In this document: positions 33,113 to 39,905 of the stretch, one piece after another | Numbering within the stretch: the first letter of the stretch is position 1 | How the letters are laid out: every line of letters begins with the position of its first letter | From: Pseudomonas kilonensis | GTDB taxonomy: Bacteria > Pseudomonadota > Gammaproteobacteria > Pseudomonadales > Pseudomonadaceae | Reading direction: 5' to 3' | DNA: 64,000 bases | Assembly (NCBI RefSeq): GCF_001269885.1 | Contig: NZ_LHVH01000034.1 | Span: 62,001 to 126,000 of the forward strand | Translations under genes and position numbers: made by a program | The notes under the pieces: generated by a model | Told to the model about the DNA's origin: nothing | Database searches by the model: none | What the model saw: only the letters and a program-made list of their open reading frames with translations

Positions 33113-34966
33113 ATGCTCAAACGCCTTGCCTGGCTGGCGCTCTGTGTGTGCGCCCCGCTGTCCGCCGCGCCTCATGTCGACCCTCAACGTTTGCAGCAAC
33201 TGGCCAATGACCGCTTCTGGATTTCCCTGGGCCACTACGAAACCGCCAAGCTCGGCGGTTGGCGCAGCTATATCAGCGACAAGAAATTCTTCCTCGCGCC
33301 CGATGGCAACGAACATCCCGAGCGTGAACTGAGCGCCACGCTAAAAGCCCTGTACGGCCCGGCCAGCGCCGGCCAGCAGCATGCCCAGTGCGTGTACCCG
33401 GCGCGAACGCGCTGGCTCAAGGCCCAGCTCAACCTGACGGATCTGCCGGCCGTTGACTGCAGCGACTTCAACCAATGGTTCAAGGACGTCTCGCCCCACA
33501 GCGCGGTGATGATCTTCCCCGCTGCGTACCTGAACAGTCCCTCCTCGATGTTCGGCCACACCCTGCTGCGCATCGACCAGGCCGATGTGCAAAGCGACAA
33601 GACCGCCCTGCTCAGCTATGCGATCAATTTCGGCGCCTACATCGAAGGCTCGGACAACAGCATCCTCTATGCCTGGAAGGGCCTGATGGGCGGCTATCCC
33701 GGCCTGTTCGCCCTGGTGCCGTACCAGGAAAAACTCTCCGAGTACCGTAGCCTGGAGAACCGCGACCTGTGGGAATATCGCCTGAACCTGAGCCAGGCGG
33801 AAACCGAGCGCATGGTCGAGCACGTCTGGGAACTCAAGCAGATCCAGTTCGACTATTTTTTCTTCGACGAAAACTGCTCCTATCGCCTGCTCGAATTGCT
33901 GCAAGTGGCTCGCCCTAGCCTGCGCCTGACTGAACAGTTCCCGCTGACCGCGATTCCCACCGACACCGTCAAGGCAGTGAAAGAAGCTGGCCTGGTGGAA
34001 AGCATCCAGTATCGACCGTCCCGTGAACGGGAACTGCTCAGCCGCGCCGAACCGCTCAGCGACGATGAACAGCAATGGGTACTGAAAGTCAGCGCCGACC
34101 AGCAGCAACTGCAAGCCCCCGGCTTCAAGGCGCTGCCGCGCAAACGCCAGGCGCTGGTCATCGATGCGGCCTATCGCCTGGAGCGCTATCGCGCCAACGG
34201 CCAGGAGCGCGATCCGCAGCGCTCCCAGCGCAGTTTCGAACTGTTGCGGGCGATCAATCAGAACCCCGCGCCGGAACTCGATATCCCGCAACCGGGCCTG
34301 CCCGAGGACGGTCACCAATCGCGCACCTGGCAGGCCGGCCTCGGCACGCGAGGCGACCGGGCGTTCGGTGAGTATGGCTTGCGCATGGCCTATCACGATC
34401 TCAACGACAACGTCGAGAGCTTCCCCTTGGGCGCACAGATCGAAATCCTGCAATTGAAACTGCGCCAGTACGAAGGCAATGACTGGCAGGTGCAACAACT
34501 GGACCTGGCGACCATTCGCTCCCTGACCCCACGCAACGAGCTGCTGCAACCGCTGTCCTGGCAGGTCACCGGCGGCCTGGAGCGGGTGCCAGGCAAACAC
34601 GACGACGAAACCCTGGTCAGCCACGTCAACGGCGGCGCGGGTGGCACCTGGGCGCTGGGCGAAGAGGTGCTGGGCTTTGCCCTGGGCACGGTGCGGGTCG
34701 AGCACAACAACGACTTCGCCCAATTCATCGCCCCGGCTGCCGGTTTCAACAGCGGTGTGTTGTGGAAAAACCCGCTGGGCAACCTGAGCCTGGAAGCCAA
34801 GGGTGATTATTTCGTCAACGGCGAAGTGCGTCGCAGCCTGAGCCTCAATCAGCAATGGGAATTGTCCCGCAACCTGGGCCTGCGCCTGAGTGCCCAGCGA
34901 GAATTCAGCCAATTGGCCTCGCCGGAGAACGAGGTGATGCTCGAGGTGAAGTGGTACCACTACTGA
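33113..34966 (+). CDS. DUF4105 family periplasmic protein
   Basis: 617 aa with a signal peptide (MLKRLAWLALCVCAPLSAAP). The DUF4105 core shows FGHTLLRID, YAINFGAYIEGSDNSILYAWKGLMGGYPG, and the acidic/aromatic block FDYFFFDENCSYRLLELLQ, in which His and Cys resemble a NlpC/P60-like arrangement. The C-terminal third is beta-rich with alternating polar segments, as in an outer-membrane barrel. It corresponds to PA4579. Function is unknown. Confidence 0.85.
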   Translation: MLKRLAWLALCVCAPLSAAPHVDPQRLQQLANDRFWISLGHYETAKLGGWRSYISDKKFFLAPDGNEHPERELSATLKALYGPASAGQQHAQCVYPARTRWLKAQLNLTDLPAVDCSDFNQWFKDVSPHSAVMIFPAAYLNSPSSMFGHTLLRIDQADVQSDKTALLSYAINFGAYIEGSDNSILYAWKGLMGGYPGLFALVPYQEKLSEYRSLENRDLWEYRLNLSQAETERMVEHVWELKQIQFDYFFFDENCSYRLLELLQVARPSLRLTEQFPLTAIPTDTVKAVKEAGLVESIQYRPSRERELLSRAEPLSDDEQQWVLKVSADQQQLQAPGFKALPRKRQALVIDAAYRLERYRANGQERDPQRSQRSFELLRAINQNPAPELDIPQPGLPEDGHQSRTWQAGLGTRGDRAFGEYGLRMAYHDLNDNVESFPLGAQIEILQLKLRQYEGNDWQVQQLDLATIRSLTPRNELLQPLSWQVTGGLERVPGKHDDETLVSHVNGGAGGTWALGEEVLGFALGTVRVEHNNDFAQFIAPAAGFNSGVLWKNPLGNLSLEAKGDYFVNGEVRRSLSLNQQWELSRNLGLRLSAQREFSQLASPENEVMLEVKWYHY

Positions 34967-35070
34967 CAAAGGCAGGCGCAACGAACGGATTAATCACCGC
35001 GCTTTCACGCCTTACTGACGAATCCACTCCTAGACTTCTTGTATGAGCGGGATTCGGCAGGAAAGCAGAA

Positions 35071-35427
35071 ATGAAGCGTGCGGCAGTGGTCCTGAGTGTG
35101 TTGATGTTGCTCGGTGGCTGTGAAACCACCCACGAAGACCTGATCGCCCGGGGTTATCCACCAGCGTTCGCCGACGGCTACGACGACGGTTGCAGCAGTG
35201 GCCGGCAAGCCGCCGGGGTGATCACCGGCCAATTCAGGAAAGACGTGCCGCGTTACCTCAAGGATCCGCGCTACGCCGAAGGCTGGAGCGATGGTTTCCG
35301 CCAGTGCCAGGCCATGCGCGAGAGCGAAGAGCGTAATGCCTATCGCGAACGCCATTGGGACGAACGTGAACGGGCCTGGCAGCAACAGAAAGACCAGGAC
35401 GCCGCCCGGGCTTATCGCTCGCCGTAA
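35071..35427 (+). CDS. Small lipoprotein, unknown function
   Basis: 118 aa with a lipoprotein signal ending in the lipobox LLGGC (Cys17) and AGGAAAG before the ATG. The mature part has several Gly-Tyr and acidic motifs: LIARGYPPAFADGYDDGCSSGRQAAG, YAEGWSDGFRQCQ. The tail is charged and helical (RESEERNAYRERHWDERERAWQQQKDQ). It is the PA4580-like gene, one step downstream of the DUF4105 gene. Confidence 0.78.
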   Translation: MKRAAVVLSVLMLLGGCETTHEDLIARGYPPAFADGYDDGCSSGRQAAGVITGQFRKDVPRYLKDPRYAEGWSDGFRQCQAMRESEERNAYRERHWDERERAWQQQKDQDAARAYRSP

Positions 35428-35498
35428 GTCGCGTACAGACATTCGTCGAAACCAAAAGCCTGCGATCATGGCCAAAACTCCAACTAGAGGAGAACGCC

Positions 35499-35990
35499 AT
35501 GAGTCGCGCCTTCGTCAACGAAGACAACGCCGCTGCCCAGGCCGACCAGCCGGTCGAACGCCAGGTCAGCGCGCAACCCAACTACGTCACACCCACCGGA
35601 CTGGCCCAGCTACAGGCCCGGGTCGCCGAGTTGCAGGCGCTGCACGGCCAGCCGGCGAGCCAAGGGGAACTGGCCGACAAGCAGCGGATCGCCGACCTTG
35701 AACGGGATCTGCGCTATTTCACGCAGCGCCTGCAAAGCGCCCAGGTTGTTGCGCCGACTTCATCCGATCAAGTGCGGATCGGACACTGGGTGACCTTTGT
35801 CGATGAGCATGATCATGAGCAGCGGGTGCAATTGGTCGGGGAAGACCAGGCCGATGCGGCCAATGGGCTGATCAACTGGGGCTCGCCGCTGGGGCGGGCG
35901 TTGCTGGGGGCCAAGCCAGGGGATGAGGTGACTTGGGAGCGGCCAGCCGGGAATCTCATCATTGAAGTCATTGCTATCGACCTTGAGTGA
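35499..35990 (+). CDS. GreA/GreB family transcription elongation factor-like protein
   Basis: 163 aa with GAGGAGA seven bases before the ATG. The N-terminal half is a long helical coiled coil (LAQLQARVAELQALHGQ, ADLERDLRYFTQRLQ) with the opening motif NYVTPTGLAQL as in GreB. The C-terminal domain has WVTFVDEHDHEQRVQLVGEDQADAANGLINWGSPLGRALLGAKPGDEV, diagnostic of GreA/GreB C-terminal domains. It differs from the housekeeping GreA and GreB in length and N-terminus. It is the last ordinary gene before the lanthipeptide locus. Confidence 0.85.
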   Translation: MSRAFVNEDNAAAQADQPVERQVSAQPNYVTPTGLAQLQARVAELQALHGQPASQGELADKQRIADLERDLRYFTQRLQSAQVVAPTSSDQVRIGHWVTFVDEHDHEQRVQLVGEDQADAANGLINWGSPLGRALLGAKPGDEVTWERPAGNLIIEVIAIDLE

Positions 35991-36082
35991 TCCTGGTCGA
36001 CAGACTTTTGTCGGTGCGGTGACAAGAACGCGCACCAGCTCCGTCGAACTGCAACTAGAGAACACTGACTTATACACCTATA

Positions 36083-36124
36083 GCAACATGTAACCGCAAC
36101 ATAAAGTTATAACGACAAATTTGT
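36083..36124 (+). promoter_or_regulatory. Palindrome-rich control region upstream of the lanthipeptide genes
   Basis: Within a strongly AT-rich stretch lie two direct copies of GCAACAT, 13 bases apart (36083-36089 and 36096-36102). A perfect 8-bp palindrome GTTATAAC (36106-36113) and a perfect 10-bp palindrome ACAAATTTGT (36115-36124) follow. They lie 68 to 109 bases before the first precursor gene, as promoter or operator elements would. No regulator is adjacent. Confidence 0.4.
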
Positions 36125-36191
36125 GTTAAACCAACAGCGTGCTACTGTTTTCCCGCACTTCAACCCGTGCACAACAAAAGGGAAATACATA

Positions 36192-36335
36192 ATGAGCGAA
36201 CGAATATTGGCAATGCCTGGTGACTTCGACAGCGACCTAAAATCCTACCCACAGGTGAACAACCTCGGTATCGAATCAGCGGCGTTGACCATTATCAAAT
36301 GCGGCACCATAGAGTGCACCGCGATTTCTTGTTAA
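36192..36335 (+). CDS. Lanthipeptide precursor peptide A1
   Basis: 47 aa with AAAGGGA before the ATG. The leader MSERILAMPGDFDSDL is acidic and matches that of A2; the C-terminal core, from about residue 33, is TIIKC-G-TIEC-TAISC. It contains three cysteines (37, 42, 47), each three or four residues after a Thr (33, 39, 43), as needed for (methyl)lanthionine rings, with Ser46 left over. There is no double-glycine motif before the core. Its place just ahead of A2 and lanM supports it as substrate. This gene is too short for routine gene calling and would be missed by it. Confidence 0.85.
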   Translation: MSERILAMPGDFDSDLKSYPQVNNLGIESAALTIIKCGTIECTAISC

Positions 36336-36346
36336 ACCCTGTAATA

Positions 36347-36361
36347 ACCTGCAGCGCAGGT
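36347..36361 (+). terminator. Small hairpin after A1
   Basis: ACCTGC-AGC-GCAGGT followed by ATTTG, 11 bases after the A1 stop. A second hairpin follows at 36410. Together they could lower read-through from A1 to A2. Confidence 0.35.
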
Positions 36362-36409
36362 ATTTGATACCTCCTAATCCCCCTAAGTAACTTCATTACA
36401 TCCTACAGC

Positions 36410-36431
36410 TCGGGTGCTTTCCGGCACCCGA
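36410..36431 (+). other. Inter-precursor hairpin
   Basis: TCGGGTGC-TTTCCG-GCACCCGA, a perfect 8-bp stem with a 6-base loop in the 146-bp gap between the two precursor genes, without a T-run. It is followed by TTGACC and an AT-rich stretch (TTAGATTGTATAACC) that could hold a separate promoter for A2, though the spacing is not canonical. Confidence 0.45.
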
Positions 36432-36481
36432 TTGACCGCTGGTCACTGTATTAGATTGTATAACCTGATGAGGAACTACCT

Positions 36482-36637
36482 ATGAGCGAAAAAATCCTGA
36501 ACATGTCCGGCGACTTCGATTTCGAGTTCAACGCCTATCAAGCGCCCGCCAACACCGGCGAGATCCTGGCAACGACGATGGAATGCAACACCTTCGGAAC
36601 CTGCACCAACATTGGCTGTTCGACAATCGGGTGTTAA
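36482..36637 (+). CDS. Lanthipeptide precursor peptide A2
   Basis: 51 aa with GAGGAA seven bases before the ATG. The first 16 residues (MSEKILNMSGDFDFEF) share 10 identities with A1. The C-terminus, from Thr31, is four units in a row: TTMEC-N-TFGTC-TNIGC-STIGC. Cysteines are at 35, 41, 46 and 51, and each has a Thr or Ser four residues before it (31, 37, 42, 47). This tandem [S/T]xxxC pattern is what a LanM would turn into non-overlapping four-residue-spaced thioether rings. There is no double-glycine motif. The gene is 82 bases upstream of lanM. Confidence 0.87.
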   Translation: MSEKILNMSGDFDFEFNAYQAPANTGEILATTMECNTFGTCTNIGCSTIGC

Positions 36638-36680
36638 TAGCGCCTGACTGACCATCGAAACTTGCAACAAACGTTAACAT

Positions 36681-36701
36681 AGAGCAGGCACCGCCTGCTC
36701 T
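36681..36701 (+). other. Hairpin between A2 and lanM
   Basis: AGAGCAGGC-ACC-GCCTGCTCT, a perfect 9-bp stem with a 3-base loop, 43 bases after the A2 stop and 21 before the lanM start, with no T-run. Its position suits partial termination or transcript stabilisation, giving many precursor copies per enzyme. Confidence 0.55.
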
Positions 36702-36722
36702 ATCCATGTCAGGAGCTACGGC

Positions 36723-39700
36723 ATGCTTGTCAATGCTTTAAAGTTGGATCAGCGAGGGAAGTACGGATTCTCTTCCGAAGGTTGCATCGCCCTTTTTGAA
36801 AACAACCTGAGCCGTCTACATACTGATGATCAGGCCTTGCTGGATCACTTTGGAGCGGGCAGGGAACAACTGGTTTCCCATATCAATTCACCCATCGACA
36901 ACGAGCCCCTGCCTATCGACGGTGAAACCGTCCTGAACACCCTGAAGAAAAAGCTTGCTCGACTTGACAGCATTAATATGGAAACGAACACAAGCTCGGG
37001 CGACAAAGACAATTTTTATTGGTTTGGTTATCGTTTTTTTCTTTATGCCATCGAGATCTTCCAAGCGGATGGGCGCTATTCCCATGCGTCAACATACATT
37101 AACGAACCCACTTTTTTTACAAGCCTGGAACCCTATGTCCTGGCCCGGGTTGGTCGCACGTCAGAACAAAGCCTGGTCCATTGTTTGAACACGAAAATCG
37201 CCCACGGCGATGACATTGACTTGAGCACGTTCAATGAACAGCTGCGCACATTGCCGCTGCTGAAGTTCTTCGAAGCCTACCCGGTGCTGGCGACGTTGTT
37301 GTTTGATCTGCTGGAAGACACCCTCGATTATCTTTATGCGGTCATTCTCGACTTCGCTGCCGATATCGAGTCGCTGGAAGCTGAATTTTCTGTTCCGTCT
37401 CGACAAATCGACGCTATTGAGCTCGGCCTGGGGGACCCCCACGGCCGTGGTGAAACGGTCTGTCAGGTTAAAATCTGCGCGATTTCATTGGTCTACAAAC
37501 CGAGGGCAAGCCGAGAGGCGCTTTTTTTCAACCGCCTTCTGGACCAACTGCATGAATGGACAAAAGCGGATTGTTTTTCCATCCGCGCCCCCAGGATTCT
37601 CAGCCGCGAGCGGCGTAGCTGGGTGGAAAAAATCGACAACGAGCCCTGCGACAACGCAGCGGACGTTGAACTGTTCTATAAGAAAATGGGCGCGCAGATA
37701 GCGGTCATTCATGCACTGAACGGCATCGACTTTCACTACGAGAATATTATTGCGTGCGGCAACAGTCCGGTCATGATCGACCTTGAGTGTTTATTCACCG
37801 CTTCCACCAGCGACCTGCTGAGCGACCTGCCCGCTGGCTGTGCATTGTCCAACAGCTTTAGATCGGTCCAGCAGTCGGTATGCTCCAGCGGTTTTCTCCC
37901 CTTTTCACAACACCCCAATAACGACCAGAGCGGGCTGAGTCGGCAAGAGCTATTCATCGCCACCCGCCATTCGCTGGTTTTCGAGGATGGCTTTTATCAT
38001 TTGCGTAAAACCTCATTCGAGCATCAGCTGATACAAAAACACCTGCCGCTTTTGCTGGGTGAGCGCAAGGGACTGGAAGCCTATAAAACCGAACTGTTCC
38101 AAGGCTTTGAATATGCCTATAAGGAATTGATGGTTCATCGATACAAGATCATGCGGATGCTGGAACGATCCGCCGGTGAACTGACCACCCGCGTATTGCT
38201 CAAAAATTCTCAGCGCTATGCCGACTTTATCGGGCTGATCCGTCATCCACGCTTTACACAAAACATGCTCGACAGAGAACTTCTGCTCGCAACCCTGTGG
38301 AAAGACCTGAAAGAACCCTATCGGAAGATGGGCATTCCCCGCTATGAAATAGCCGACCTGCAGAGGTCCAGCATTCCGTGTTTCACCCTGCCTCTGAGCG
38401 CCAACCATTTTACGAGCGCACAGGGTGAAACAATAGAGATGGCAGCCGTGGAGCCACCGATAAAAAGCTGTCTTCAAAAGATAGCCAACCTGTCCCGAAA
38501 GGACTGGGCTTTACAACGCACACTGCTCGAAATCTGTTTGTTTCCAGAGCCAATTGGACATCCGCCACCCCGTGTCGGGCAGGTGCCTGGAGACCTTAAA
38601 AAGACGCTCCAGGCGGACCGACTCGGCGCCATATCGAGCATCAGTTCCCGCCTTGAGGAGCTCGCGGTAGCGGGAACAACAACGGACGTAAGCTGGTTGT
38701 ATTTTCATACGCATCCCACGACACGCAGAAAGTACCCGTCGCCCATGGATCACGGGCTTTACTCCGGCATCGCCGGGATTGGGTTGTTTTACCTGAGCCT
38801 GTTTAAAGTAAGTGGTCAACCCGTCTTTCTGTCGCGCATGGATCAAGTCCTGTACTCACTGGAACAACGCTTCGGCTTTTTCAAAACCGATTCGACGGTC
38901 AGTGCCTATCACGGGCTGGGGGCTTTCATTTATTTGCTCATCAATCGTCGCCAGGTCACTGGCGACGCCAGCCATGATGAAAGAATTGCCGGTCTGTTGG
39001 CCCAGCTGATTGAAGTGCCTCCTGAAAATTATGAGTTCGACTTCCTGGGAGGTTGTTGTGGAACGGTGACGCTGCTGGCCAATATCCATGCGTTGTCTGC
39101 GCAAAAGGATGTGCTGCCGGCCATCCGACGCATGGTCGACTACATCAAGGATCAAATCCTGATTGAAGACGGCCAACTGCTACGACGCAGTGATCGCTCC
39201 GTCATTTTGACGGGCTTGTCCCATGGCCTCTCGGGCGTCATCCATGCATTGTGCAAAGCCTATGACGTGACCGGCGATTCGGCGCTGGTGCCCTTGGCCA
39301 TCCAGGTACTGGAGGGTGAAAACCGCTTGAGTCGGGATGGTTTCTGGCTGGACCTGCGCAACCTCGGGCCGGCGGACCATACGTCCAAGTGGTGCCACGG
39401 CGATGGAGGTATCCTCATCGCCAGGCGACAACTCATGGAATCGATGGGAGACGCCCTGGACGAAGCGACCCGACAGACAGTGCACGACGATATACGACGA
39501 TGCGAGAACAACCTCTGGGCCCATGGGTTTGGCGAGGGCTACAACCTTTGTCATGGTGATTTCGGCAATCTGATCTGTCTGTATGACTTGTATCGGCATT
39601 CCGATAATTCTGAAGGCATGGGCAGAGTCAGAGAGGCACTTGACGAAGTCGCCCAGCAGTTTTTCGAAGGGCCTTATCTGGATAGCGACCGGGTGCCCGA

Positions 39701-39806
39701 CGTCAGTCTGCTGACTGGAATCGCGGGGGCGGGCTATGCCTTGCTGTACGAGATCGATCCGACAATCCCCAATGTTCTCTCGCTCGATTTCGCGGTGCTC
39801 GGGTAG
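36723..39806 (+). CDS. lanM: Class II lanthipeptide synthetase LanM
   Basis: 1027 aa; AGGAG lies seven bases before the ATG. The dehydratase part (about 130-560) is the kinase-like DUF4135 fold with K259 (VYKPRASRE) and D336/H338/N341 (GIDFHYENI), followed by D353/E355 (IDLE). The cyclase part starts at about 676 (DHGLYSGIAGIG) and carries H834 (GLSHGLSG) plus the zinc ligands C891 (WCHGDGG) and C943/H944 (NLCHGDFG). Both activities should therefore be intact. The enzyme dehydrates Ser/Thr and adds Cys to make thioether rings in A1 and A2. The gene is clearly AT-richer than its neighbours, with many TTT, AAT and AAA codons early on, which suggests horizontal origin. No transporter or protease follows. 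Confidence 0.95.
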   Translation: MLVNALKLDQRGKYGFSSEGCIALFENNLSRLHTDDQALLDHFGAGREQLVSHINSPIDNEPLPIDGETVLNTLKKKLARLDSINMETNTSSGDKDNFYWFGYRFFLYAIEIFQADGRYSHASTYINEPTFFTSLEPYVLARVGRTSEQSLVHCLNTKIAHGDDIDLSTFNEQLRTLPLLKFFEAYPVLATLLFDLLEDTLDYLYAVILDFAADIESLEAEFSVPSRQIDAIELGLGDPHGRGETVCQVKICAISLVYKPRASREALFFNRLLDQLHEWTKADCFSIRAPRILSRERRSWVEKIDNEPCDNAADVELFYKKMGAQIAVIHALNGIDFHYENIIACGNSPVMIDLECLFTASTSDLLSDLPAGCALSNSFRSVQQSVCSSGFLPFSQHPNNDQSGLSRQELFIATRHSLVFEDGFYHLRKTSFEHQLIQKHLPLLLGERKGLEAYKTELFQGFEYAYKELMVHRYKIMRMLERSAGELTTRVLLKNSQRYADFIGLIRHPRFTQNMLDRELLLATLWKDLKEPYRKMGIPRYEIADLQRSSIPCFTLPLSANHFTSAQGETIEMAAVEPPIKSCLQKIANLSRKDWALQRTLLEICLFPEPIGHPPPRVGQVPGDLKKTLQADRLGAISSISSRLEELAVAGTTTDVSWLYFHTHPTTRRKYPSPMDHGLYSGIAGIGLFYLSLFKVSGQPVFLSRMDQVLYSLEQRFGFFKTDSTVSAYHGLGAFIYLLINRRQVTGDASHDERIAGLLAQLIEVPPENYEFDFLGGCCGTVTLLANIHALSAQKDVLPAIRRMVDYIKDQILIEDGQLLRRSDRSVILTGLSHGLSGVIHALCKAYDVTGDSALVPLAIQVLEGENRLSRDGFWLDLRNLGPADHTSKWCHGDGGILIARRQLMESMGDALDEATRQTVHDDIRRCENNLWAHGFGEGYNLCHGDFGNLICLYDLYRHSDNSEGMGRVREALDEVAQQFFEGPYLDSDRVPDVSLLTGIAGAGYALLYEIDPTIPNVLSLDFAVLG

Positions 39807-39827
39807 CCCCATCAATTAAGCCTTACA

Positions 39828-39842
39828 AGCTCGCTCCCACAG
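39828..39842. repeat. Truncated REP after lanM
   Basis: CAAGCTCGCTCCCACAGG, one half of a 'TGTGGGAGC' REP, immediately after the lanM stop and before the terminator. It is a remnant of the host's REPIN family next to a foreign-looking gene. Confidence 0.55.
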
Positions 39843-39857
39843 GGGGATTGTGACCCT

Positions 39858-39891
39858 AAAAAAACGGAGCCTTCGAAGGCTCCGTTTTTTA
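39858..39891. terminator. Bidirectional terminator shared by lanM and ettA
   Basis: AAAAACGGAGCCTTCGAAGGCTCCGTTTTTT is perfectly palindromic with A-run and T-run on either side, so it ends transcription from both strands. Confidence 0.9.
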
Positions 39892-39905
39892 TGCAACCGA
39901 CCGAA

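Noticed and set aside
36432..36464. A sigma-70 promoter for precursor A2 (TTGACC ... TATAAC)
   Set aside because: The spacing is 21 bases, too long for a normal promoter; mentioned only as a possibility.
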